The translations under genes were made by a program, and so were the position numbers. Under the pieces are notes generated by a model. The model worked only from the letters and a program-made list of their open reading frames with translations, made no database searches and was not told the DNA's origin. Below are positions 1 to 8,232 of a stretch of 59,921 bases of DNA, piece after piece. Source of the stretch: Bacteroidales bacterium (GTDB taxonomy: Bacteria > Bacteroidota > Bacteroidia > Bacteroidales > Paludibacteraceae). Numbering within the stretch: the first letter of the stretch is position 1; every line of letters begins with the position of its first letter. The DNA is taken from contig SUXE01000020.1 of assembly GCA_015061115.1 (NCBI GenBank), positions 1 through 59,921 on the forward strand. Reading direction: 5' to 3'.

Positions 1-39
1 CCGTTTCGGCTTCAGTGTCGTTCCTTCCCGAAAGCGAGT

Positions 40-71
40 GCAAAAGTATAGCAGATTTCCGTACTGCGCAA
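40..71 (-). promoter_or_regulatory. Leftward Bacteroidota-type promoter
   Basis: On the minus strand the bases at 40-48 read TACTTTTGC, matching the -7 consensus TAnnTTTG, and a TTG lies about 20 bases upstream at 69-71. The bases after the -7 box (CACTCG) are the same as those after the -7 box of the tRNA-Lys gene near 21.74 kb. This suggests a stable-RNA or strongly expressed gene just left of the window. Confidence 0.5.
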
Positions 72-329
72 GCGTTTCGGGAATTATTTTTCAAGTTTCT
101 TTATAAATAGCTGATTCTACGGAAGATAATTTTTGAGGGATTTTTGCGGTGGACACGTCGTATTACATAGTCTCCGACATCTGGACGTGGAATTTATTTT
201 TTTAGCACGCATGAAACAAGTGGAATTTTATGGAATATCATACCATATGCATTACAAATTGCGAATTAAATCCTCCCATCAATGCGAAATAATAAACGAA
301 AATGCGAAACAAATCGGTCCTCGGCATAT

Positions 330-408
330 CATATAACCCCTAAAGAGGTAAATGGATGGAATCCGTCTTCATATTTTTTCTACCAACATTTAACGCCTGA
401 CGGCGTAT
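330..408 (+). repeat. Dispersed repeat family A, copy 1
   Basis: Starts with an ACCCCTAAAG word and ends with an ACGCCTGACGGCGTA palindrome. An inverted relative lies at 9417-9495 and a partial one near 35116-35146. All three keep the TTTTTT-CTACCAACAT-like middle and the GCCTGACGGC-type palindrome. It is noncoding and its function is unknown. Confidence 0.6.
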
Positions 409-449
409 TTGGGGGATTCATCATCTCTGTTGAAATTCCGACCGATGGA

Positions 450-602
450 TAATATCCCAACAATTATGCATTACGAATTATGCATTACGAATTATGAATT
501 GACCAAGAGACGCACGTCCGTGCGTCTCTACGAGGGTTTGATTCACCAGATGCGTGGATTTTCCCAACAATTATGCATTACGCATTATGAATTATGAATT
601 AA
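450..602 (+). repeat. Composite of family B AT-rich words around a palindrome
   Basis: Two copies of the word CCCAACAATTATGCATTACG followed by ATTATGAATT variants flank a perfect palindrome (506-529, arms AGAGACGCACG and CGTGCGTCTCT). Similar composites occur near 3.69, 9.33, 28.9, 29.1 and 35.2 kb, always between genes and in either orientation. Confidence 0.6.
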
Positions 603-603
603 C

Positions 604-1374
604 TCATGCCGATTTCAAGAAAGCAGGCAGTTTCAGATTATTTATCTCTTTATCCACAATCTTATGCGACACTCCGTAAACCTTGTCGAAGAGAGCCCAG
701 AAACTTTCTCCATGATTCATGTGCTTCGTGTGGCACAACTCATGAACAATGACACTGCGGATCAGATGCAACGGCATCAACATCACGAATAATGAGAAAT
801 TGAGTGATCCTTTGGATGAGCAACTGCCCCATCTTGTCTGTGCTGAATTGATTTTGACGGTGCTGTATTTAAAACCATTCGCGTCGGCTATCTCCTTGAC
901 AATTGACGGCAGTCGTTTCTTTGCTTCGTATCTGAGCATCGCTATCGCCGACTCTTTCACAATCCTGATGGTCTCTTCCGTTTCAAAATCTGTGTCATAA
1001 GGCATCTCAAGGACGAGATTGTCTTTCTCTACCGGTGTAGACGAATCAGACGGGATTGCCCCTACCTTTTTTAATCTGGGTATGGTGGTTTTGGTGAGGG
1101 CGATTCGCATAATGGCAAAATGGGTGTCCAACGTGAAATTCGCGTCGATGCTGACTTTCTCCCGTCGCGACTCATGACGCTTTATGAAAGAGAGCATCCT
1201 CTGCTCATTTTCATTGATCAGACGGATTATAGACTCCATGGGATAACCTTGGGGAGCTGAGATCGTGAAACTTTCGTTCTTGAATCCCATCCTCACACTC
1301 CGCATATTGCTTTTCCATACGACTGTGATTATGCCCAACTTGTCGTGTCTATACCTCTTTTCTATATTTGCCAT
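604..1374 (-). CDS. YgjP/WLM-like (DUF45) putative zinc metalloprotease
   Basis: A 256-residue protein of the YgjP/SprT-like DUF45 family, putative zinc-dependent peptidases. The signature is visible: RWGSCSSKG followed by the zinc-binding helix HELCHTKHMNHG (about residues 211-222), where the two His and the Glu would bind zinc and catalyse. The open frame extends 52 codons upstream, but that extension looks non-protein-like, so I start at the ATG of MANIEKRY. A TACTTTTGC promoter box (1378-1386) ends only four bases before this ATG, which supports the start and suggests a leaderless mRNA. It is divergent from the RelA-like gene. The substrate is unknown. Confidence 0.85.
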   Translation of the reverse strand: MANIEKRYRHDKLGIITVVWKSNMRSVRMGFKNESFTISAPQGYPMESIIRLINENEQRMLSFIKRHESRREKVSIDANFTLDTHFAIMRIALTKTTIPRLKKVGAIPSDSSTPVEKDNLVLEMPYDTDFETEETIRIVKESAIAMLRYEAKKRLPSIVKEIADANGFKYSTVKINSAQTRWGSCSSKGSLNFSLFVMLMPLHLIRSVIVHELCHTKHMNHGESFWALFDKVYGVSHKIVDKEINNLKLPAFLKSA

Positions 1375-1377
1375 ATC

Positions 1378-1386
1378 GCAAAAGTA
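1378..1386 (-). promoter_or_regulatory. -7 element of the YgjP-like gene
   Basis: The minus strand reads TACTTTTGC, four bases upstream of the ATG at 1374. The predicted start of transcription would fall at or next to the start codon. Confidence 0.5.
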
Positions 1387-1452
1387 GCAATTATGATGAA
1401 GAAAAACGAAAACAAATCTCCTATTATATATAGAGAAATATGAGAATATGAT

Positions 1453-1460
1453 TAAATTTG
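1453..1460 (+). promoter_or_regulatory. -7 element of the RelA-like gene
   Basis: TAAATTTG matches TAnnTTTG, 23 bases before the ATG at 1484. No clear -33 TTTG was seen. Confidence 0.4.
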
Positions 1461-1483
1461 TAGGAAAACAAAAATAGATTAGC

Positions 1484-3685
1484 ATGGATACGAATTTGAA
1501 ATGGGACGAGATTAAAATAGGATTCGACAAATATGTGTCGATAGCGGAAGAGAAATTACCGATTGGAGCACTTAATCCAGTGCGTGATGCGATGAATAAG
1601 TTTGAGGAGAAGGTTAAATCAAATAATGTATCCGAAGACGATATTGATCATATAGAACGTGGTGTGCAGACGGCATTGATCCTTGCTGACGAGGTCAGTC
1701 TGGGTGGTGGTCCGAGCGTCGCCAAGATTCTTTTTGAGATGATACAGTGCGGATTAATCACAGAGGAGGAGATTGCCAAATCATTCCCAGACAGTATCGT
1801 CGCACTTGTCCATGGAGAGCAGAAAGTGGATGAGTTCTATCGTCGACGTGTGGGCGTGGAGAATGAGAATTTCAGAAAACTGCTGATGAGTTTGGCGGAA
1901 GACATCCGCGTCATCATCATCCTTATTTGCGAGGTGCTTTACCTTATCAGGAAATATAATCCGATCGAAGAGTCGGAAGACGGTGACAGAGTGGCAAGAG
2001 AGGCGAGCTACCTGTTCGCTCCTTTGGCTCACCGACTTGGTCTTTACAAAGTGAAGAGCGAGCTGGAAGATCTGTCGATGAAGCGTCTGCACCGTGAGAC
2101 ATATAAGGAGATCGCCCATAAACTGAATGAGACTAAACGTAGCCGAGACAAATATATAGCAGACTTCATCAGTCCGCTGAAGAAGAAACTTGAAGACGCT
2201 GGTTTCAAATTCACAATCAAAGGCCGAACAAAGAGCATCTATTCCATCTGGAACAAGATGCGCAAGCAGAACACTACGTTTGAGCATGTCTACGACCTGT
2301 TTGCCATCCGTATCATCCTCGACAGCGAATTGTCTGAGGAGAAGAGCGACTGCTGGAGAGTCTACTCTATCGTCACGGATGAGTACCAGCCAAACCCTAA
2401 ACGTCTGAGAGACTGGCTTTCCATTCCAAAGACAAACGGATACGAGAGTCTACACACCACTGTGATGGGACCTCAGGGAAAATGGGTAGAGGTGCAGATC
2501 CGTACTGAACGTATGGATGAAATAGCGGAAAAAGGTTTCGCTGCCCACTTCAAATATAAAGGTGTGAAGAGTGAGAATATGCTCGACACATGGATGGCCA
2601 ACGTCCGTGAGATTCTGGAGAATCCCGACGTCGCCAATGATGAATGCATCTCCGAATTCAAGATGAACCTGTACGACAAGGAGGTGTTCATATTCACTCC
2701 GAACGGTGATCTTGTGCATCTTCCTAAGGGAGCGACGCTGCTAGACTTCGCCTATCTGATCCACAGCAACCTTGGAAACCATTGCGTCGGCGGAAAAATC
2801 GGAGGCAAGAATGTCTCATTAAGATATGAGGTCAACAATGGCGACCAGCTTGAAGTGATCACGAGCGCCACTCAGAAACCTAAAAAGGAGTGGCTCAACA
2901 TCGTCAAGACAAGTAAAGCGAAAAGCCGCATCAGATTATTCCTGCGTGAGGAGGCCAACTCCAACGCATCCCTTGGAAAAGAGCTTCTCAACCGTCGCTT
3001 CAAGAACTGGAAGATAGACCTCGAGGAGTCGATATTGGCAAAGACGATCAAGAGATTGTGCTATAAGATGGCGACGGAATTCTACAATGACATTGTGGAG
3101 GAGGAACTTGACGTCGCCAAAGTCCGTGACATCTACACAGAGATTCAAGAGAAAGAGCAGCATCCTGGATTGGATTATGAGGTGAAGAGTGCGGAGGATT
3201 TCGAGCACCACCCTACCTCTACAGAAGACAGTTCAAAAGATGACGTGCTCACCATCGACGACAATGTCAAAGGAATCGACTACACACTCGCCAAATGTTG
3301 TAATCCGATCTACGGTGACGACATCTTCGGATTCATTCTTTCGCAGGGCGGTATAAAAATCCACCGCAAAGATTGTCCGAACGCGCCGATGATGATCCAA
3401 CGATTCGGCTACCGCTACGTCAAAGCACGTTGGAGCGGCAAGCAAGGCACACAATACGTCTGCACACTGCGTGTTATCGGAAACGATGATTTGGGAATCG
3501 TCACAAACATCACATCACTGATCCAGAAGGAGAGCAATATCTCTATGCGTTCCATCTCCGTCGACAGTGTAGCAGGATTGTTCCAGGGCCACATCTCATT
3601 GCTCGTCAACGATCTTCAGCAGGTAGACAATGTGATCAAGAAGATCAAGGCGATCAAGGGAGTGAAGAGTGTGGAGAGAAGCTGA
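1484..3685 (+). CDS. relA: Long RelA/SpoT homologue, hydrolase domain degenerate
   Basis: A 733-residue (p)ppGpp synthetase of the stringent response. The synthetase half is intact (about 235-390): GRTKSIYSIWNKM, an RLRD switch motif, KTNGYESLHTTV and EVQIRTERMDEIAE. A TGS domain (about 405-465), a Cys-rich segment (AKCCNPIYGDD) and a C-terminal ACT domain follow, as in ribosome-associated RSH enzymes. The N-terminal HD hydrolase region is degenerate. The conserved HP is replaced by GGP, the HDxxED stretch is absent, and the usual RLHNMRT reads VLYLIRK. I infer a synthetase-only enzyme, with hydrolysis done by another RSH elsewhere in the genome. Its own promoter lies just upstream. Length is normal for the family. 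Confidence 0.9.
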   Translation: MDTNLKWDEIKIGFDKYVSIAEEKLPIGALNPVRDAMNKFEEKVKSNNVSEDDIDHIERGVQTALILADEVSLGGGPSVAKILFEMIQCGLITEEEIAKSFPDSIVALVHGEQKVDEFYRRRVGVENENFRKLLMSLAEDIRVIIILICEVLYLIRKYNPIEESEDGDRVAREASYLFAPLAHRLGLYKVKSELEDLSMKRLHRETYKEIAHKLNETKRSRDKYIADFISPLKKKLEDAGFKFTIKGRTKSIYSIWNKMRKQNTTFEHVYDLFAIRIILDSELSEEKSDCWRVYSIVTDEYQPNPKRLRDWLSIPKTNGYESLHTTVMGPQGKWVEVQIRTERMDEIAEKGFAAHFKYKGVKSENMLDTWMANVREILENPDVANDECISEFKMNLYDKEVFIFTPNGDLVHLPKGATLLDFAYLIHSNLGNHCVGGKIGGKNVSLRYEVNNGDQLEVITSATQKPKKEWLNIVKTSKAKSRIRLFLREEANSNASLGKELLNRRFKNWKIDLEESILAKTIKRLCYKMATEFYNDIVEEELDVAKVRDIYTEIQEKEQHPGLDYEVKSAEDFEHHPTSTEDSSKDDVLTIDDNVKGIDYTLAKCCNPIYGDDIFGFILSQGGIKIHRKDCPNAPMMIQRFGYRYVKARWSGKQGTQYVCTLRVIGNDDLGIVTNITSLIQKESNISMRSISVDSVAGLFQGHISLLVNDLQQVDNVIKKIKAIKGVKSVERS

Positions 3686-3790
3686 GAATAATTCATAATT
3701 CATAATGCGTAATGCATAATTGTTGGGAAATCCATGCAGCTGGTGAATCCGATCCTCATAGAGAGGACTTGCGTGTTTTTCCAATTCGAA
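3686..3790 (-). repeat. Family B repeat copy downstream of relA
   Basis: An inverted relative of the 450-602 composite: ATTCATAATTCATAATGCGT, then TGTTGGGAAATCCATGCAG and GGTGAATCC. It starts within six bases of the relA stop codon. Confidence 0.55.
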
Positions 3791-3859
3791 ATGAACAATT
3801 CATTACTGAAATCGATAAATATATAATTCCTCAAAAATATTATCATAAACAAAAAACAA

Positions 3860-6616
3860 ATGACTACACCACGTTCTTTCATAATAATTAAAGGAGAGCC
3901 CAAAGCTCTCCAAATAGAGAAAATTGCAATAGGAGAGAACGGGGTGTATAATATAAAATTCAAATCTTCTCCAACTACTTTTCACTATCGTGCTAATGAT
4001 GTCATATGGTTGAAAGATGCAGTTTGGCATAATAACTTACAATGTAAGGTATATATAGATGGCATTGAAAGAAAAAATGTTTCAGACATACGTTCTTTCC
4101 AACAAGGCAATCTTACTCATTGGCGAATAACCTATAGCAATGGTTATATTCAGGACTACAAGGATGGCACTATCCGCGTTGTTGAGTCTTGTCTTGCTGA
4201 TGAAATTGCAAAAAACTCATTTGAATATCTAAAACGAGTTGCTCTAACCAACGAACTAGGAAAAGACGAGAATCATGGAGGAATACTTCCTGCAATATAT
4301 GAAAACATACATTTTATAGAGGAATCTCTATCTATAGCACCATATTTAGATCCAGACAAACACAAGATACGCAAAACAAAATCGCCATCTTTAATATTTC
4401 CATTTGGTTGTAATGCAAGTCAAGAAAAAGCTGTAACAGCAGCATTCGAAAACCAAATCAGTGTAATACAAGGTCCTCCTGGCACAGGTAAGACTCAGAC
4501 AATTCTAAACATAATTGCAAACATTCTTTTACAAGGCAAGACAGTCATTGTTGTGTCTAACAACAATTCTGCCACTACAAATGTACAAGAAAAATTATAT
4601 AAATATGGAATTGGTTTTATTGTTGCCGCATTAGGCAATAAAGATAATAAAGAGGCATTCATAAAAAATCAGCCATCAATTCCCGATGACCTCATAACTT
4701 GGAACGTTGATACGATTAGTCAAAAACAAAAAAGGCACCAAATATCAACCATTCTATATAAACTCAAGAATGTTTTTGCACTTCAAGAAGAACTGGCTCA
4801 ATCCAAACAAGAAAGAAAAGAGATTGAACTTGAATGGGAACACTTCAAACAAGACAATAACATCGATGAGACCATATATAAAACCAAGCCAGGAATCAAC
4901 TCTTCTAAATACATGAATCTTTGGTTGCACTACCAAGCATACATAGAAGATGATTACATCGCTCCTTCAGGGTTCTTTGCCAAAATCAAAGAAAAGATAA
5001 AATGGATCTGGATAAACCTGACTCGTAAACATATTCTAGGCATAAACGCTTCATTTGAGACAAACAATCTCCAAGCCACCGTTCTTGAATTACAGTCATT
5101 ATATTATATCGCTAGGCTTGACGAGCTCAAAAAAAGAATTAGCAAAATAGAATCTGAATTAGCTTTATTAGATGACACAATTTTAAAAAAGGAGTTAGAA
5201 TCGACATCAATGGAGCTATTGAAAGGGATTCTATACGACAAATATTATGGTAAAAATAGAATCACCTTTATCGATACTAAAGACTTACGAGATAAGTCAG
5301 GAGATGTTATTAACCAATATCCGGTAATTTTAAGTACAACCTTTTCAGCTAAGATCAGTTTAGCAAATACGACCTATGATTATCTCATTATGGACGAAGC
5401 GTCACAGGTATCTGTAGAAACAGGAGCCTTAGCCATGACATGTGCAAAGAACGCTGTCATTGTTGGAGATTCGCTTCAATTACCCAATGTAGTTACAGAA
5501 GAGGATAAAATAAAATTAGACGCAATATTCAACAATTACAATGTCAAAGAAGGATACAATTCATCCAAATACAGTTTTCTGGAGTCTGTCTGTAAAGTCA
5601 TTCCAGATGTAACACAAACACTTTTACGTGAACATTACCGATGTCATCCAAAAATCATAAATTTTTGCAACCAAAAGTTCTATGGAGGCAAATTACTCAT
5701 TATGACTAAAGACAATAATGAAGAAAATGTTTTATCCGCCATCAAAACAGTTCCTGGCGAACATTGCCGAGGTCATTATAATCAAAGAGAAATTGATGTT
5801 ATAAAAAAAGAGGTATTACCTAATATTTCCGACAAATCCGAAATCGGAATCATTTCTCCATATAACTCTCAAGTTGCAGCTTTCAAGCGTCAAATTCCAG
5901 AAATTGAAACAGCAACTGTACATAAATATCAAGGACGAGAAAAAGACTCTATTATTATAAGTGTAGTGGATGATCAAATCTCAGAATTCAGTGATGATAA
6001 AAGTCTTCTCAATGTGGCAATTTCACGAGCTAAAAAGAATTTCTGTATCGTCTTATCCGGCAACAATCAGAATTTAAAAGGTAATATAAGTGAACTTGTT
6101 GATTATATAAGCTACAACAACTGTTCTGTATCAGATAGTAAAATCAGTTCTGTATTTGATTATCTATATAGTCATTACACTGAACAACGAATCTCATACA
6201 TGAAAAATACAGAAAACATATCAAAATATGACTCTGAGAATTTAACTTACCAACTTCTCAAAAATATAATTGGCGAATTTACGGAATTTAGCCATCTAGG
6301 TATATTGTGTCATACTCCCATAAGAAATATAATACAAGACCGGTCTCTAATGAATGAGGATGAAAAACGCTACGTTTCTCACTATGCGACTCATCTTGAT
6401 TTTCTATTGATCAATCATGTCACAAAGAAACCTATTTTAGCGATAGAGACAGACGGATTCAATTATCATCAAATCGGTTCGAAACAATACAATAGAGATA
6501 TGATGAAAAACCATATCCTTGAATTATATGGATTACCATTATTAAGACTTTCAACAAATGGAAGTGAAGAACACGAGAAAATAGTGCATTGTCTTAAATC
6601 TCTTAACAACATATAA
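3860..6616 (+). CDS. Superfamily 1 (Upf1-like) helicase fused to a C-terminal nuclease-like domain
   Basis: A 918-residue protein. The helicase core shows a Q-motif-like NASQEKAV, Walker A GPPGTGKT (205-212), Walker B MDEAS (about 509-513), GDSLQLP, HYRCHP, TVHKYQGREKD and NVAISRAKK, the Upf1/AAA_12 set. A roughly 180-residue N-terminal domain precedes it. The last about 120 residues carry HLDFLLINHVTKKPILAIETDG, resembling the PD-(D/E)xK-like DUF2726/Vsr-type nuclease fold with D and E-x-D as candidate metal ligands. Such helicase-nuclease fusions often sit in mobile or defence regions. AT-rich codon use differs from relA next door, suggesting transfer. DNA or RNA processing is inferred; no specific defence system is recognised. 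Confidence 0.8.
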   Translation: MTTPRSFIIIKGEPKALQIEKIAIGENGVYNIKFKSSPTTFHYRANDVIWLKDAVWHNNLQCKVYIDGIERKNVSDIRSFQQGNLTHWRITYSNGYIQDYKDGTIRVVESCLADEIAKNSFEYLKRVALTNELGKDENHGGILPAIYENIHFIEESLSIAPYLDPDKHKIRKTKSPSLIFPFGCNASQEKAVTAAFENQISVIQGPPGTGKTQTILNIIANILLQGKTVIVVSNNNSATTNVQEKLYKYGIGFIVAALGNKDNKEAFIKNQPSIPDDLITWNVDTISQKQKRHQISTILYKLKNVFALQEELAQSKQERKEIELEWEHFKQDNNIDETIYKTKPGINSSKYMNLWLHYQAYIEDDYIAPSGFFAKIKEKIKWIWINLTRKHILGINASFETNNLQATVLELQSLYYIARLDELKKRISKIESELALLDDTILKKELESTSMELLKGILYDKYYGKNRITFIDTKDLRDKSGDVINQYPVILSTTFSAKISLANTTYDYLIMDEASQVSVETGALAMTCAKNAVIVGDSLQLPNVVTEEDKIKLDAIFNNYNVKEGYNSSKYSFLESVCKVIPDVTQTLLREHYRCHPKIINFCNQKFYGGKLLIMTKDNNEENVLSAIKTVPGEHCRGHYNQREIDVIKKEVLPNISDKSEIGIISPYNSQVAAFKRQIPEIETATVHKYQGREKDSIIISVVDDQISEFSDDKSLLNVAISRAKKNFCIVLSGNNQNLKGNISELVDYISYNNCSVSDSKISSVFDYLYSHYTEQRISYMKNTENISKYDSENLTYQLLKNIIGEFTEFSHLGILCHTPIRNIIQDRSLMNEDEKRYVSHYATHLDFLLINHVTKKPILAIETDGFNYHQIGSKQYNRDMMKNHILELYGLPLLRLSTNGSEEHEKIVHCLKSLNNI

Positions 6617-6756
6617 TAACCGATAAATAAAGGGTCTCCATTGTGGACATCAAATTACGACATTTCAGAAGATTAGATCTTCTCAAATCATACCGATAGT
6701 TCGTTTCATATGAAAAGGAGGTTTCGTAATTTGAGTATTAACACACACATTTCTGT

Positions 6757-6789
6757 TTTTGCAAACATGTAAGAATTTTGTATTTTTGC
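6757..6789 (+). promoter_or_regulatory. Strong Bacteroidota promoter
   Basis: TTTG at 6758-6761 and TATTTTTGC at 6781-6789 are separated by 19 bases, an almost ideal Bacteroidota sigma-ABfr promoter. It reads into the 63-codon frame at 6819 and the SUKH-like gene behind it. Confidence 0.65.
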
Positions 6790-6818
6790 AATCGTAAAAT
6801 TAGTAACAAGATAAAACT

Positions 6819-7010
6819 ATGGAAAAATTAGAAAATTCTACATTTGTGAAGTTCTTACAAGAGCTCAGTACAAAATCAAAAGAAGTGACAATTGATCATC
6901 ACAATTGTCATACTGTAAAAAAAACAACAGGTATCAGAATCAAAAACAGTACATTAAACTTAAATGAAGGGGCACACAAATCCCGCCCATTTTCAGAAAT
7001 ATTAAGATGA
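6819..7010 (+). CDS. Small hypothetical protein (63 aa)
   Basis: An open frame of 63 codons starting about 30 bases after a near-ideal promoter and ending 75 bases before the SUKH-like gene. The product is polar, with an HHNCH cluster (about residues 27-31), and lacks a signal peptide or membrane segment. I recognise no family. Its position as first gene behind the promoter favours translation, but it could equally be a noncoding leader. Confidence 0.45.
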   Translation: MEKLENSTFVKFLQELSTKSKEVTIDHHNCHTVKKTTGIRIKNSTLNLNEGAHKSRPFSEILR

Positions 7011-7085
7011 GTGCAATTTACAATTATTGTTTTTTTTGCAAATCTGTTAGAATTTAACAACACAAAACCATTAAAGAAAGAAATA

Positions 7086-7532
7086 ATGAAAGAGAATCTT
7101 ATCGATGTAATCAATTCCTTAATAAAAAAATCTTACGATTTTTATATTGGTGGCGAAGTCGAACCATCTAAAATAGCTCGTGTCGCTGAATCCATGAATG
7201 TCGAACTAGCAAAAGATTTTGTGGAATTCACACAAAAATTTGGCATGATTCAAATTTTTGAATTTGATTTGGATATCTTTGGAATTGACGACGACCCAAA
7301 TTATTGCATTTTTGACCGAACTAAAGATTTGCGTGATGCATATCCCGACTTTCCAATGGATTGCTATGTCATTGAGTCCTTTGGTCTTTGGAATTTTGTC
7401 ATGGTTCAAAAGTCTAATGGCAAAATTTATATGTATGCCCCAGGAAAAGAACTGTCACTTGTTGCTGATTCCCTAACGGAATATATCAAAAAAAGATCTT
7501 TGCACCTCATTCCAGAAAATTGGGAAGAATAA
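7086..7532 (+). CDS. SMI1/KNR4 (SUKH) family protein
   Basis: A 148-residue protein with the SUKH fold signature: an N-terminal helix, ELAKDFVEFTQKFGMIQIF, then FELDIFGID-like beta strands, YVIESFGLWNFVMVQKSNGKIYMY and a C-terminal helix ending RSLHLIPENWEE. In many bacteria SUKH proteins are immunity proteins of polymorphic toxins. Here no toxin gene is adjacent, so the partner is unknown. A longer frame with a GTG at 7011 exists, but the extension is low-complexity. The ATG at 7086 follows a KKE-coding purine run that can act as a ribosome site. AT-rich like its neighbours. Confidence 0.65.
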   Translation: MKENLIDVINSLIKKSYDFYIGGEVEPSKIARVAESMNVELAKDFVEFTQKFGMIQIFEFDLDIFGIDDDPNYCIFDRTKDLRDAYPDFPMDCYVIESFGLWNFVMVQKSNGKIYMYAPGKELSLVADSLTEYIKKRSLHLIPENWEE

Positions 7533-7535
7533 TAT

Positions 7536-7625
7536 ATGGAAATAGCTTTATCCCAATCTTCAGTAGAATCAAAAGCAAACACTCCCGAAGACCATAAAAT
7601 ATTCGATAAACTAGAATTGTCATGA
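7536..7625 (+). CDS. Possible 29-aa coupling ORF
   Basis: An ATG three bases after the SUKH stop opens a 29-codon frame whose TGA overlaps the ATG of the next gene (ATGA at 7622-7625). The arrangement is typical of translational coupling. The peptide has no recognised family and it may serve only to deliver ribosomes to the next start. Confidence 0.35.
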   Translation: MEIALSQSSVESKANTPEDHKIFDKLELS

Positions 7626-8101
7626 GAAAGAAAAATTATACCTCAAACTTAAAACGTGCATTCACCAATTACCGATGGTGGGACTATGGATTTATGTTAC
7701 AGTTCGAAAAAGCTATTTGGCAGGACTGGTACAATATATATAATGAAGGTAAAAATACTGTATCTACCAAAGATCGCGATAGATATCTAGCAAATACCGC
7801 TAAATTAGCAATCAAATTGCTCGACATGCTGGATAAATCATGGATCGAATATGAAGATTTCGATTGGGAATTTGAGAAAATTAATCCGGACGATCCCAAT
7901 TCTTGTTTAAGGCTAAAAAACGATAATGTTAAGGGCTGGCTAAAGAAAGGTATATATGTGAATACTAGAAATCACAACCGTTTTTTTGTTTCGCAAGATT
8001 TCAATGGTACAATTCATGATATCTCTGACCTGAGAAATCGTAAAATATGGCACTTGTATAATATGCTTCGTGAGTATAGACTTGAAATCATGTTTGACTA
8101 A
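7622..8101 (+). CDS. Hypothetical protein (159 aa), phage-like
   Basis: A soluble 159-residue protein rich in Trp, Asp, Asn and Lys, beginning MRKKNYTSNLKRAFTNYRWW and containing LLDMLDKSWIEYEDFDWEFE. I do not recognise the family, though the composition resembles small accessory proteins of Bacteroidota phages. The start codon overlaps the stop of a 29-codon frame behind the SUKH-like gene, so 6819-8101 may be one transcription unit. A hairpin (8108-8130) follows the stop. Confidence 0.6.
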   Translation: MRKKNYTSNLKRAFTNYRWWDYGFMLQFEKAIWQDWYNIYNEGKNTVSTKDRDRYLANTAKLAIKLLDMLDKSWIEYEDFDWEFEKINPDDPNSCLRLKNDNVKGWLKKGIYVNTRNHNRFFVSQDFNGTIHDISDLRNRKIWHLYNMLREYRLEIMFD

Positions 8102-8107
8102 TTAAAT

Positions 8108-8130
8108 ATTCCTATTTTTTTCTTAGGAAT
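8108..8130 (+). terminator. Hairpin after the 159-aa gene
   Basis: Arms ATTCCTA and TAGGAAT enclose a T-rich loop seven bases after the stop at 8101. There is no T tract after the stem, so termination is uncertain. Confidence 0.3.
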
Positions 8131-8217
8131 CAACGTCTCTTCATTTTTTTTAAAACCTCCGCAACCAGTCGGCGTAGGTTGGGTTTTACTTTGCATTAGA
8201 AAAGTAAAAACATCAAC

Positions 8218-8224
8218 AAGGAGG
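8218..8224 (+). promoter_or_regulatory. Strong Shine-Dalgarno site of the YopX-like gene
   Basis: AAGGAGG lies eight bases before the ATG at 8233. Strong Shine-Dalgarno sequences are unusual in Bacteroidota, so this may reflect phage ancestry. A leader hairpin (8153-8179, AACCT/AGGTT plus CGC/GCG) lies just upstream. Confidence 0.55.
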
Positions 8225-8232
8225 AATCAATT

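Larger units (their letters stand above)
1..603. other. Gene-free left end with promoter and dispersed repeats
   Basis: No convincing gene is present. The short open frames here have no family resemblance and run through the repeats. The stretch holds a leftward promoter near 40-71 for a gene outside the window, one copy of repeat family A (about 330-408), and a composite of repeat family B words flanking a perfect palindrome (about 450-602). Confidence 0.7.

Noticed and set aside
133-597. Open frames of 67 and 62 codons at the left end
   Set aside because: They run through promoter and repeat sequence, lack any family resemblance, and have composition unlike the neighbouring genes.
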